Shown: piece by piece, positions 13,301 to 25,900 of the stretch
How the letters are laid out: every line of letters starts with the position of its first letter
How positions within the stretch are numbered: position 1 is the stretch's first letter
Assembly (NCBI GenBank): GCA_928085145.1
Contig: OV725080.1
Location: forward strand, 143,458,636-143,522,635
Reading direction: 5' to 3'
Length of the DNA stretch: 64,000 bases
From: Nezara viridula
Lineage: Eukaryota; Arthropoda; Insecta; Hemiptera; Pentatomidae
Notes under the pieces: generated by a model
What the model was told of the DNA's origin: nothing
The model's database searches: none
Seen by the model: the letters and a program-made list of their open reading frames with translations, nothing else
Translations under genes and position numbers: made by a program

Positions 13301-13799
13301 TTTAATATTTTCAAAGTGCTTAAACTATTTTACCAGATAAATCTGTTAATAATTTATATATACTCATTTTGCCATTAGATTTTTAATAAAATTTTATATT
13401 GGGGCATCATAAGCCTTTAATTGTCAATTTTAACATTTGGTTGTACTTCCAGTGCCAAATTGTTTATTTATTTATTTTTTGAGATCTCTTGTTTAAATAT
13501 ATTTTATTCAATACAACATTGCATTTATTTTTTTAAGCTTAATATATACTTTATATTATATAGAAAAGACATAGGTATTGTTTTTCTTTTCAATATATGA
13601 AGTAAATACTGAAGTCCCACCGGAAATACATATATTGAAGTCCAAATTCCAGTCGTGCCCTCAAAAACCAGAAGTCTTATGAAATCAAAATTACAAATTT
13701 GAGGCAGGTGTAAGCCTGGTATGTAGCTCCCAAAGTGAAATGGTACCCCACGCCAGCGTACACATTCTAATAATTTGCTTTAAAACGGGCAAGTCTGAG

Positions 13800-14665
13800 G
13801 CGAGAGCAGCGTCATGAATTGCGTATTGCGTTTTGTTTTCGAAATCTCAAGAGATACTCAAATTACCCAGTATTACATCGAGTTGAAGTGGCTTTATCCA
13901 TCCTATCGCCGTCAATACTTCCTAGCCACAATTCTGTACCAGATCATTTGAACTCATCGACCCTCCTATATTTTTCACATCTTACAATTCAAATACTCCA
14001 TCCAATCCGGTCCCATTAGATCTCGTACTTCCGATCTCTATCCTCCTCCTCACCGAACTGCTGCATTTGACAAATCCTTTGCAATTCAAGCCGCCTCCCT
14101 CTGGAATTCCATTCCTGCTGATATTCGACACGCTCAATCAATTTCCTCTTTCAAACTTCTCTTTAAACACGATCACTTCTCTACTCCTTTCACAATCCGA
14201 CTGATTACGAAATATACCTAAGTGAACTATCTTACTCCAAGAAGTATTTCAAGAGACTATTTCTGTTGATTTATGTTATTTTAGTTTCCTTTGTTTGTCT
14301 TATATATATATATATGTACGCTTTTCTTGTCTTTTTCTCTCTCTTCTTCAGTATTTTCACTTTTAATTAACTATTATTGTAAATATTTAATTTATTTATG
14401 ACCACTCCAACACTATACACTATATTTACCACCACCTATGCCGATCATACGTGTATCCTTTCTAATAGGTAGTTTCTCTTCATGTTGTACATGTCATGTT
14501 ACTTGTTTCATATTTAATTGTTGTATTTATCATTTAATAGAGATGTAAATTTCAATAATAAAAAAAAAAAGGAAGAAAATTTATTACCACACAAATATTC
14601 TTTCTGTACTTATAATTTGTTCTAAGGGATAACAGTCCCAGAATAATAAAATATATTTTCATTTC
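13800..14665 (+). mobile_element. Non-LTR retrotransposon 3' remnant (jockey/CR1 class)
   Basis: One reading frame around 14050-14180 encodes SFAIQAASLWNSIPADIR and then SSFKLLFKH. This is the typical extreme C-terminus of jockey/CR1-class reverse transcriptases. Upstream frames are broken by stops. Downstream is an AT-rich 3' UTR with a poly(A)-like run at 14561-14572. A tail with GGGATAACAGTCCCAGAATA and ATTTC repeats ends near 14665. The minus-strand relic at 34375-34930 has the same protein motif and a similar tail. Confidence 0.7.
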
Positions 14666-14671
14666 ATTTCA

Positions 14672-15590
14672 TTAATGAGTGCACTGTTCAACGGTGGTTA
14701 AAAAAAAATCAGGAGAGATATCTTCACCTTGAAGACAAAGAAGGTCGTGAAAGGATTTCCTCCCTTGATTACGATGTTCTGCGGGATTTGATGAAAGAAA
14801 AACTCAGAGCAGCTGTTTGAGAACTTGCAGAGAAAATCAACCTGAGCAAATGGACCGTCGATGACCACCTCAAGGCTATTGGAAAGGTAAAAAAACTTGA
14901 AAGTTGGGTTCCGCAAACATTAAACGACCGCCAAAAAAAAAAAACAGCGTTATGAAGTTTGTGCTCCACTTCTTTGCCGAAACAAAAACCACCCTTTTCT
15001 GTCCAAAATTGTTACTTGAGATGAAAAGTGGATACTTTACGATAACAGCAGACGTTCTGGACAATGGCTCGACAAAGGATAAGCAGCAGAACATTTTCCA
15101 AAGCCCCCAACACATCAAAAAGAAGGTGATGGTTACTGTTTGGTGGGCTTCATTTGGTTTGATACATTACAGCTTCTTAAATCCTTGAAAAACCGTCAAT
15201 GCCGAAAATATAACCAAATCAATGCAACGCATCAGAAATTAGCAATAATGAAGCTATCTTTAGTCAATTGGAAGAGGCCCATTTTGTTGCCCGACAAGGC
15301 CCGGCCACGTTTCTCACGTGTGACAAAAACTGTTTGAGCTTGGATATGAAACTCTGCCACATCCCTCCTACTCTCCAGACCTCGTGCCTGCGGATTATCA
15401 TTGTTTTAGACACCTGGACCACTACTTACATGACAAGAAAATTAATGGACAAAGGTAATTAGAAAATGCGTTTTTGGAGTTTATCAATGCTAAAGATTGT
15501 AAATTCTATTCCGAGGGAATGAAAAAGTCGCCAACATGTTGATAGAAATGTATTGATAGTAGTGGAGATTATTTTGATGAAATAAAAGAG
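14672..15590 (+). pseudogene. Broken mariner transposase
   Basis: Six-frame reading across stops and frameshifts gives mariner landmarks in order. VQRWLKK and DLMKEKLR lie in the N-terminal helix-turn-helix region. DEKWILYDN, with the first catalytic Asp, lies near 15020-15050. QWLDKG follows, then KKVMVTVWWASFG near 15120-15155. A degraded PILLPDKARP with the second Asp is near 15280-15305, and a third catalytic block and DYFDE end the frame near 15585. There are several stops and at least four frameshifts. The 5' end is missing and no intact terminal repeats are visible. It is a dead copy. Confidence 0.85.
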
Positions 15591-18110
15591 TTGTAAATCT
15601 TTATTTTTAAAACTAAATCCTGCATTATTTTCCGGAAAATTCAATAGTTAGTTTCTAATATAATTTTAGTGTTTTATAGAGGTATAATTATAAACCTTTC
15701 GGGCTGAAGCCCCCTAAAATTTATATCATGGAATGGCGACTTGTTCTATATAAAACGGACCATTGGAAATTTCTGTTTACATAAAAAGGGAATTTTATTG
15801 GTAATGACATTCTTTATTGATGTAAATTTTCAGTTTAAGTTAAGGAATAACTGGTTGATATGATCATTTGTTACAAGGATTTGTTGGGCAGAGTAGGAAG
15901 TTTTAGGGAATGTCGAAGACTTTTGGTAGCTCCTATATCAAAATTCACTTTTGGAGTATGTTCCATTCTTTCAGCTCAATTCTCCTTTAACTAATGAATT
16001 TCTCATTTAAGATGAAAACAAATATGATGGAACTTGTTTTGCTGTCAGGATAGAGTTCTTCAATTTTATTGAGTTTTTTATTCATTCCAGTCTTTTATAA
16101 GAGCAATATATTAATTTTTATCGCCGTGAAGTGCACAGTAATAGCATAATCAAATGTGCATTTGTTGCCTTTAATGTCCGATGGTCGCTGAATTAGGCAT
16201 TGGGCCAATTTATATGCCATTCTAAATTCATCACTGGGTTCTAGTAAACACTCTCATTGCTTGTTAATATCATTAAGCGTCTATTTTTACGTGGGGTTTC
16301 GTGCAATGTCGCATTAAAAACATCGTCATGTTCATTTTTTAAATTGCTTACACCACGTAAATTTTTTAAAACAATTTTTTTGCTTTTAATAATACTGTCA
16401 TCAAAACGAATTAACTCGGCTTGGAAAAGTTCAATTAGAGAAATAAGACTTTTTTTAAAACATTAAAAAAAAAATGTTTTAGGTAATTTATAAAAGCATT
16501 TTGGTAATCGTTTAGTAACTGCTAAAATGTATGCAGCTAGCAGTACTAGTACATTTCAGAACCGTCTTGGTAACGTTTGATAAAAATGATAATTCAAAGG
16601 TAATAATGGTGAATTAACTATATAAAAACAAAACGAGTCGGTTTATTGAAAAAAATAATTACGAATTTCATGTGTGATGAAGCTAAATTTTATGGAATAA
16701 GGAAAAATATCGTACCTATCATCGAATAAGGAAAATTATATTATAAAATTTCATTCATGGTTTAGACCAAAATGTTTATGATTTATAATTTCCTGTATCT
16801 CAGCTAAATTAAAAATTTTATATTTTAAAATTTAATAAAATAAAAATTTAAAAGGTAATTAAATTACCAACAAAACAAAAAAAAATCATCGGAATCGAAC
16901 CAATATTAGCGATGATACAGCTTATTCTATTGTTTACACATTTTTTTAACTTATTACTTTCATTCCTATACTAGGTAAGGAAAGTATTGCAATCGGGTCA
17001 AATTTTCGACATGCGGCTTTCGTTCATTTTGGACAACTATTAACGAAATTACAGCTAATCAATTTCTAATGTAAGATTATGGTTTCATATCCTGGTGTCA
17101 GAAAGGGGTGAATGAGAGAATAAAGATGACTAAAATAAAGTAAGAAAATCTGTTGCCCGCATCACACAATCTTCATTATTTCCTCTACTATTAATAGAAA
17201 TTTTTGTTTGACAATACTAAGCTATGACAAAAAGTTTTTGATCAGCAATATTAGGAAGAATTGAAATGTTTACACAGATCTACCTTAAGCCGGTTTACAT
17301 TGCTTTACTTTATCAAATAAATCGTACTGAAATCTTATGTTTGATCAATTTCCAGGAAAATGTGTCTAGTTCAATTCTTTTTTGTTTCTTCATGAACATA
17401 TGTAAAGATATAAAAACTTTTCTGAAATAGGTAGGAAAGTCGTGTGAGTGGACACACCAGATATTTTAATATATAAATTAGAAATCTTTTTAATAATCAT
17501 GGGTACACACAACAAACAAATTTTTTGAGTTATTAGCAAATGAAGTTGCTTTTCCTTCATATTTTTTTTTCTGTGATTTCGGGACTTTTTGACACCTTTG
17601 GTATATGCTTACGGACCAATATACTATACAAATTATTCACACGGGGCAACTAGTAAGCATGTTATAATTGTAACAACAATCAAATTATTGTCTATAATTA
17701 ATGTAAAAAAATCCCTAAAAAAACAAAACATCTCATCAAAGAGATTAAACTAAACTCATAGTATCGAATTTTAGTTGCTTCTAGAAAAATGTGAAAATGC
17801 ATGACCTTTTTTAGGTTAATGGAATTATTTTTGTTAGATTATCATGTCCATTATCAGTTCGTCAGGCATGATTGAGATTTCATCCTGCATCGTAACCTCT
17901 TATCGGCTCCTGGTTTCACTGTTACATAACAACTTTATGATTCTTTACTATATGATAATGATATTGTTACTTTAACATTTATAAATAATAGACAAAACGT
18001 CTGCCAAGTAAAGTAAGTATAGCTTCCTCACCGTTTTCATCGGCTCTATATTTCAAGGTCTTTAATTTTTCGTATGAGAATAAAATCTCCGGAAGAAACC
18101 GTTTTCGTAA
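15591..18110. other. Intergenic DNA without a recognised gene
   Basis: AT-rich DNA. The block at 16970-17040, TAGGTAAGGAAAGTATTGCA followed by TCGGG...AATTTTCGA, is related to 20660-20720, where GTAAGTATTGCGATCG is followed by AAAATTTTCGA. It therefore marks a dispersed repeat. Nothing else is recognisable. Confidence 0.4.
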
Positions 18111-18114
18111 ATAC

Positions 18115-18160
18115 AGTAATCCCTCAACATTCGCTTGTTTGATATCTACGAATTTTGTTT
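18115..18160 (+). repeat. Possible pogo/Tigger-like terminal sequence
   Basis: CAGTAATCCCTCAACATTCG resembles termini of pogo-class elements. I could not find a matching inverted end nearby, so this is a lone end or a chance match. Confidence 0.25.
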
Positions 18161-18339
18161 ATAAGGGGATATTAAAAGGGGAAAGATTTCCACAGGTGCC
18201 ATAGATATATATTTTATTTTCTAAATTATTGAAGCAACCACCTGCATGAATCAAGTTTACTTTTCACCAAGATCATGAATCCAGTTTACCTTAAGTTAAC
18301 ATGATTCGTGATGTTTACTATTCTTCAGCTAGATCTAGA

Positions 18340-18700
18340 TCTAGAACCACGATTGATTTTTGTGCTTTTAGGTTTTATTTGCAGAAGAATGGCGGAGGCT
18401 AGAGCAGATAACTATAGATAGCTAGAGCTGTAGAGCTGTTGCTAGAGCTATAGACCAAACCGACCGTCTCCAGGGCAACCGTGCAAGGCCGCGCCTCTCC
18501 ATTGCTCTAAGAGGATAATTCGCGGCATCCTGCTCTGCAAAGTGGGTCGTTATGTCCTATCTCTTCCCTTCACACCCACCAGCTGGATAAACTGTCTCTA
18601 TATATCTAACAGCCTCTATGATCCACCAGCTTCTCTCTAACCTGCTATTCAACTGTTTTACAAGTGTTAAAAAAATAATTAAACTGTGTATAGATTTTAA
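18340..18700. other. GC-richer unique-looking stretch with GCTAGAGCT repeats
   Basis: CTAGAGC-type units recur at 18398-18450 (CTAGAGCAG, GCTAGAGCTGTAGAGCTG, GCTAGAGCTATAG). The following 200 bases are GC-richer than their neighbours, with no long ORF. It could be a retroelement leader or a divergent repeat. It ends where the truncated RTE copy begins. Confidence 0.3.
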
Positions 18701-18719
18701 ATACTCTCTTAATACTTAA

Positions 18720-19717
18720 GTAAATATAGTAAATCTAGTCAGGATGTGCTTGACGGGGACACTCAATAAAGTTAGAATCGGTAATAATCTGTCGGAAAAA
18801 TTTGAGGTTCGTTCGAGTTTAAAACAGCGGGATTCCATTTCCCCAGGGAGGTAATGCGTACCGAGAAAGGGTTGGATCTGGGCGGGACAACACCCGTGCT
18901 GGGGTATGATGATGATCTGGTACTGTTAAGCGAAGACGTTGAAACTATAAAACTAAATATACGACAACGTTAATGAAAGCCGGGAAAGAACTAGGACTCG
19001 AAATAAACGTGGATAAAAAAAAATATATGGTTAGCTGCAAAAATGGCGATACTACTGGCGATATCGATATATATGGTACTATGTTTGAAGAGGTAGATAC
19101 ATTTAGGTATCTAGGTTCTACGATAACTAGAAAAAACGAAATTTAAGAAGAGATTAAGGTTAGTCTGAAGGCGGGAAATGCTTGTTATTTTTCTGTGACA
19201 AAACTACTCAGTTCGCGCCTCTTGTCCCGGAACTTAAAAATTAGAATCTATAAAACAATTATCTTGCCTACAGTTCTTTATGGATGCGAAACTTGGCCGC
19301 TTACATTAACGGATGAGCAGCGTCTTAAGGTTTTTGAAAATAAAGTATTGCGTAGAATATTCGGACCGAAGAAGGATGAGTTACCGGAGAGTTCAGACGG
19401 TTGCACAACGCCGAATTGCGTGAACTGTATCCGGGTAATATAATTGAGGTAATTTCATCGCGGCGAATCAAATGGGCTTGTAAGGTTTTTGGACTTAGTA
19501 ACGAGAGAATTCCTAAAAGGTTAATATTTGCTGTGCCGAATGGTATGCGTCCGAGGGGTAGACCGAAGGGAAGGTGGGAAGATTGCATTAAAGCCGATCT
19601 GAAGGGACTGGGTTTGGACGGCGAACGGTGGAGGGAGGTGTGTAATAAGCAATTGATTGTGTCGGCATCGAACCTTCGGGTTCGCTAAGCCTTTTATTAT
19701 TTATTTATTATTTACTG
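18720..19717 (+). mobile_element. 5'-truncated, decayed copy of the RTE retrotransposon
   Basis: From 18729 this copy follows the full-length RTE from about its base 25006 to its 3' end, including the RT catalytic region and the C-terminal domain. Differences include a deletion of about 35 bases between the GLKQGDS and EVMR regions, a TAT GAT GAT in place of the TAT GCT GAT GAT of the catalytic YADD, a stop in place of Glu near 19144, and an early frameshift at 19383-19390. The tail is TTATT-type repeats. It is flanked by TTAATACTTAA at 18709-18719 and 19718-19728, an 11-bp target-site duplication. Confidence 0.9.
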
Positions 19718-19739
19718 TTAATACTTAAAATTACCTTCT

Positions 19740-22200
19740 CAGACAGGCACCCTCATGCTAGACTTAAAAAAACAAAACTTATCCGACGATATGGTCAACT
19801 ATCTTTCTGTTTCTGTCAATACGTTTTTCTAAGACGAGATTTCTATTTTCTGTTTCTATTTTATTTCTGTTTCTATTTTCAGGGGTGCCCATCCTCCCAC
19901 CCCCCAAGGCCAATGGCGCATGCCCCTCCCAAAAAAACATATTACCCCTCTCACTTATATAATTAATATGTATCTATATGAGATGTAATATCATCAATAA
20001 GTTAGTTTAAAAGATAGTAGATATAATATTGGCTTGTTTCTCGAGAATATTAGAGGCACAACACATTAGGCAATTATAATCAACAAGTAACATTAAGGGG
20101 AGGCAAGGCTCTTCCCCTGCCCTCCTCTGCGTATAGCCATGAATGCCAGGAATTCATTATTTTGTTTTAAAATATTTTTTCCATTTAAATGAGAATTTCA
20201 TCTGAAATAACTGCGAGAGCGTTGTCAAACGGGGGTACATTATTTTAAAATAGAGTGGGGAAAGCAATAAATTTGAGGATGGAGAAATTAGCCTTTATTT
20301 CCTAATTAGTTTCTTTTAGAATGTTGAACTGACCTGTCACTGATGATAATATTTCATAAGTTTTTTTCTTTGTTGCTACTTTATTTTAAATTTGTTTCCG
20401 TGTCCTATAGCTAAACACAAGGCATTAGTTATATTTATTAAATACACACGATGAAGGTGCCGCATACCGATATTTTAAACAAGCGGCGCCCTTTGAGTTA
20501 ATGCTAAAACTAAATATACAGAAGACAATGCATTGCTTGTGTTGAGGATAATATCATATCTGCCGCTCTTCCAGGTATGTGGAGCCCTTAGATATTTTTT
20601 TATAAACACACAAATCTCAGTGTGCCTTTTTTACTTTCACTTATGTATATATGTAATATATAGTAAGGGTAAGTATTGCGATCGTGAAAATTTTCGAATC
20701 TCAGTTTTCAACGGAAATACATGTTTTGAGGTACCCTGAGTTCAAATAACCAAGTGTCGCAAAATGGTCTATGTGTGTCCGTGTGTGTGTTTGTTAACAG
20801 TCTAGCTCATAAACGAAAAGTAGTACGAAACTGATATTAAGTATTTAAGGTTTGTATATGGGCCGAATGTGACAGCAACTTTTTCGTTAAAATCGGCTAA
20901 ACGGAAGTGCCACTTTATAATTGGGAATATTGTATATGGTTTTTTAAAAGTTCATGGAATTTCCTAAAAAAACAAAAAAAAATCATTAAAATCTGACAAT
21001 TAGGAGGAAATATATGGTTTCTAGTTTTTTTCTCTGAAGAGGCGAAAATTTGGATAAATTTAAAATATAGTTTTTTAATTGTTGAGAATAAAAAAAATTT
21101 TTTTTCTACAGATATTTAATAAAGTGTCTTTCCTAAGAACATCTTTCATAAGAAATAAGTCCCTAAATTTATAGCTTTATTCTCAGTTCTATATTTCAAC
21201 ACTGCAATCACCACCTCTGGAATCAACCAATAAAATGACATCACTCAAAAATCTTGAAATTGGAGTTAGTCGTTCTGAGGTTTATAAAAGCAGATGGAGT
21301 GACTAAATTTTTATTGCCTGTCGTCGATATATTAAATAGACATTTTGTAATTATAATGGTTTTAATGACTTGTTATCTGTAAGCTTTAAGCTTTAGCTCC
21401 GTTTAAAATGCATTTCAAAAAATTTTATAATAGCCCAGCATTGCCAGAAAATAATTTCTATTCAAAGTAGATCGGTAAGTGAAAGTTGTGTATTGCGCGC
21501 ACCAGATTTTTTCGCTTTATTTCCTGGTTTAAATTTCTACTTTTCCTCTTAAAATTGAAAACTTAATGTGGCCCCTCCATCCAAAAATTCTGATGGCGCA
21601 ACATACGCCATACAACCCCTCTTTGGACAACCCTGTCTATTTCTATCAGTTCAAGGTACTATATACTACAATTATTTTATTTAGAAATATATACTAATTA
21701 TATATTTAATATGAATAAGAAAAGGCTAACGAAGGAGCAGGCATGTTGAAACGGCAAAAGATCTACATGGTATGTAATGCTAACCGAAAAGAAGCTAGTA
21801 GATACCTTAGAATCCCTAACCGATGTCCGGATATTATTCCTAGTTTGATTTGCGGTTCATGTCAGATATCCTATGCAAAAGTATCGTTTTACCACTCTGT
21901 GAATATATATCTAAATGCTGACATGCTGGCAAAAATTAAAAAAGAGAATTGTTTTATTTCGAAAAACCTTTTAACCGTTTATTTTAAATGGCTTATTTTA
22001 TTTATAAACATAGTTTTATTTTATTTATAAATCGATAGTTGATGCTCCATTCTAAGTGACCAACACAACCATACACCATGAACTTAATATTCCATTTGTC
22101 ATATACCTTATTCCATTTATTGTATGGATTATATTATTCCAGAAAATTTCATCAGAAACTTAAAAATCATCCAACTCCTCTTGCACAATCTCTATCTAGC
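19740..22200. other. Intergenic DNA with dispersed repeats
   Basis: A C-rich GGGGTGCCCATCC block with AATGGCGCATGCCCCTCCC lies at 19882-19945, and a similar GATGGCGCAACATACGCCAT block lies at 21592-21612; both look like termini or cores of a non-autonomous DNA element also seen at 42585-42680. The region 20655-20900 carries the AAGTATTGCGATCG repeat. The ORF at 21743-22030 resembles nothing I know. Confidence 0.4.
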
Positions 22201-22680
22201 TCCATCCATCCCTACAATCCTCCTTGAAGGGTGAAGCGGCAGAGACCCAGATACCTTTTGTGAATAAGCATATATTAGTAGAGTTTTGGCAATGGTCGAA
22301 TTCTCCACTCAAGCGATGTATGTGTGTTTATAGCACTTCTGTTCAGCCTCTACTGGTCCTTAATACCAGTAATGCGGCTGAGTGAGAGGCGCTGGGATCT
22401 TCTAGAGTCCTGTCTTTCCTTCCACGAGTGGTGTGAAAGGCTTGGCTCGTAGTTATCCGGAGTGAATTCTGCCAATATTGTATAAAAGTATGCTTGTGTT
22501 TAAGACGTTATTTTGATTAGTTTAGCTCTTTTTTTAATATACATTTATTTTTAGTATTATTATTTGTCTATATTATTTATTGTAGAGTGTGAATGTGCTC
22601 TATGAACACTATTATAAATGTCCTTAATTGTGACAGATTGTAATGTTTCTCAATAAATAAGTTTAGAATATTTATAAATT
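22201..22680 (+). repeat. Uncharacterised GC-richer repeat with LINE-like 3' end
   Basis: GC-richer sequence to about 22500 is followed by an AT-rich tail with GTGACAGATTGTAATG and CTCAATAAATAAG. That tail is the reverse complement of a tail at 29640-29720, so the unit is repetitive. No frame gave a domain I recognise. Confidence 0.35.
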
Positions 22681-22713
22681 AAAACATTATAATTATACAT
22701 AAAAATATGCCTC

Positions 22714-22726
22714 TATTGCTGAGTTT
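22714..22726. repeat. Left target-site duplication of the RTE element
   Basis: TATTGCTGAGTTT occurs here and again at 26020-26032, exactly at the two ends of the RTE element. Confidence 0.9.
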
Positions 22727-22857
22727 CCTCGCGCGGGCTCATTACCGCGTATGGGGAGCGTCCCACGGGTGGCGGATGTGGGGATGGTCGGTGGAAATTT
22801 CTTGGAAGTTCCTCCCGGCTAAGTCCGATGGACTCGCTGACCAACAATGAGAGGGGC

Positions 22858-22928
22858 CCTCCAGACTTGCTGGAGGGAGGGGACCTCCAGACTTGCTGGA
22901 GGTAGGGGCCCACCAGACTTGCTGGAGG
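22858..22928 (+). repeat. Three tandem 26-bp hairpin units in the RTE leader
   Basis: CCTCCAG-ACTTG-CTGGAGG occurs at 22858-22876 and 22884-22902, and with one change (CCACCAG) at 22910-22928. The period is exactly 26. Each unit is a 7-bp stem with the same ACTTG loop. The array ends 63 bases before the ORF start. Confidence 0.9.
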
Positions 22929-22991
22929 GTGTGACGTAGGATTGAACGCCCTACTCACATATCTTTAGTTCACCAAACACCACAAAAAGTC

Positions 22992-25900
22992 ATGGATCTT
23001 CCTAAGATAAAACGCTCATTATCCGGAAGTAAACTAGTCCCCCGTTCGGGTCTCCGGGTGGGGACTGCTTTAGGGGATTCATGGCGCAAGTTGAAATATA
23101 GGGATTTAAATATTGGTACGTGGAACGTAAGGAGTTTAAACACAGCAGGGGGGCTAAAATCGGTCGCGAATGAGGTAAATGGGTACAATTTGGATGTCGT
23201 GGCTCTGCAAGAGGTTCGCTGGCCAGGGGAGGGATCGATGAGGGAAGGGAAGTACACTATTTGGTACGGAGGAAGCGGGAATCATTGTTTAGGTACCGAG
23301 TTTCTAATTAGGCGTAGATTACTATCCGCTTTGAGGGACGTACAATTCTTTAGTGATAGAATTTCGGTAGCTACATTTCAGGGACGTTGGTTTAAAATCG
23401 CATTAATAAACATACATTGTCCGACCGAAGACAGTGACGATGAAGTCAAAAGTGAATTTTACGATAAACTCGAATGGGTTTATGATAAACTACCACGAAA
23501 CTACATGAAAATAATTGTAGGTGACGCGAACGCAAAGGTAGGAAGGGAAGAAGTTTATATTCCGACGATTGGTAAAGAAAGTTTGCACGAATATAGTAAT
23601 GATAATGGGATCCGTCTGATAAACTTTGCCATCTCGAAAAACCTGATAATTAAAAGTACGACGTTTAAACATAAGGATATTCATAAATATTCTTGGACAT
23701 CACCGGATTCGCAAACACGAAATCAAATCGATCATGTCTTGATACAACACAGCTGGCAAAGTAGTATAATTAATGTACGGTCTTATCGCGGAGCAGAATG
23801 TGGGTCGGATCATGAATTAGTAATCGCGAAACTTCGACAAAAACTTAATATAAAAAAGAGAAAAGAAAACCGTTTCGATTTTGAGAATTTTAATTTGGAA
23901 AAATTAAAAAATCCATCAATTAGAAACCAATTCGAGCTAGATGTTAAGAATAGGTTTGAAGCTTTAGAGCTTCCTGACGAGGACCACGAGGATATTGACA
24001 AGTTATGGATAGAGATCAGAGATAATATTAAAGCGGTCGGTAACTCGTGTCTAGGAAAAAAGGAAAATAAGAATAACAAACCGTGGTTTGATGAAGATTG
24101 CTTAAACATGTGTGAAAAAAGAAAAGCCGCTAAATTAAAAGCTCTAAATAATCCTAGCGAATACAATCTGGAATACTTCCGAATCTCAAAGAACGAAACG
24201 ACAAAATTGCTCAAAAATAAAAAAAGGGAGTATCTTAAAAATAAAATAATTGAAATAGAAACTAATAGAATCGAAAATAACGTAAGAGACATGTACAAAG
24301 GTATAAACAGATCACGTAAATATGTAGGGCCCGTAACGTCTGGAATTAGGGATGATAATAACAATATTCTGACCGATCCGGTTGACATATTGAATAAGTT
24401 TAAGGACCACTTTGACAATATTTTAAATACGGGAAATTATGATCTGTGTCCTCCTTCTGAGTACCAGAGTGCTGAACCGTTAATAGAAGGACCAACTAAA
24501 GAGGAAGTTGAAGTAGCTATCGGAAAATTAAAATCATATAAAGCAGCGGGAATCGATAATATTCCTACTGAACTAATTAAGGCATGCGGAGAAGCTGGAG
24601 TTTCTAAAATACATCGGTTGGTTAAAAAGATCTGGGTGAACGAGAAATTACCTGAAGAATGGAAAGAATCTATTCTTATTCCGATTCACAAAAAGGGTCC
24701 GAGGACGGATTGTAATAACTATCGAGGAATTTCACTCCTTCCGGTATGTTATAAAATATTCACTTTAATCTTAACCAGTCGAATCACGGAATACGCCGAG
24801 GAAATTATCGGAGACTACCAATGCGGATTTAGACGGAATCGTTCGACTATTGATCAAATATTTTCTTTACGGCAAATATTAGAGAAAAAATTGGAGTATA
24901 ACGGTATTGTTCACCAGCTGTATATAGATTTTAAAAAGGCTTACGATTCTATTGACCGCCAGAAATTGTATAATATTCTAATCGAGAAGGGGATTCCAAA
25001 AAAACTAGTAAATCTAGTCAGGATGTGCTTGACGAAGACACTCAATAAAGTTAGAATCGGTAATAATTTGTCCGAAAAATTTGAGGTTCGTTCGGGCTTA
25101 AAACAGGGGGATTCTCTTTCGCCTGTCCTGTTCAATTTGGCATTAGAACATGCCATTAGGGAGGTAATGCGAACCGAGAAAGGGTTGGATCTGGGCGGGA
25201 CAACATCCGTGCTGGGCTATGCTGATGATCTGGTACTGTTAAGCGAAGACGTTGAAACTATAAAACTGAATACGACAACGTTAATGAAAGCCGGGAAAGA
25301 ACTAGGACTCGAAATAAACGTGGATAAAACAAAATATATGGTTAGCTGCAAAAATGGCGATACTACGGGTGATATCGATATAGATGGTAATATGTTTGAA
25401 CAGGTAGATAAATTTAGGTATCTAGGTTCTACGATAACTAGAAAAAACGAAATTGAAGAAGAGATTAAGGTTAGACTGAAGGCGGGGAACGCTTGTTATT
25501 TTTCTGTGACAAAACTACTTAGTTCGCGCCTCTTGTCCCGAAACTTAAAAATTAGAATCTATAAAACAATTATCTTACCTACAGTTCTTTATGGATGCGA
25601 AACTTGGCCGCTTACATTAAGGGATGAGCAGCGTCTTAAGGTTTTTGAAAATAAAGTATTGCGTAGAATATTCGGACCGAAAAAGGATGAGTTAACCGGA
25701 GAGTTCAGACGGTTACACAACGCCGAATTGCGTGAGATGTATCCGGGTAATATAATTGAGGTAATTTCATCGCGGCGAATCAAATGGGCTTGTAAAGTTG
25801 TTGGGCTTAGTAACGAGAGAATTCCTAAAAGGTTAATATTTGCTGTGCCGAATGGTAAGCGTCCGAGGGGTAGACCGAAGCGAAGATGGGAGGATTGCAT

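Noticed and set aside
21743..22030. 95-residue ORF as a gene
   Set aside because: There is no recognisable domain, no splice or promoter context and no similarity to a family I know.
23810..24418. 202-residue ORF on the minus strand
   Set aside because: It is antisense to the RTE ORF and has low-complexity Leu/Phe/Ser composition. The plus-strand frame holds all the motifs.
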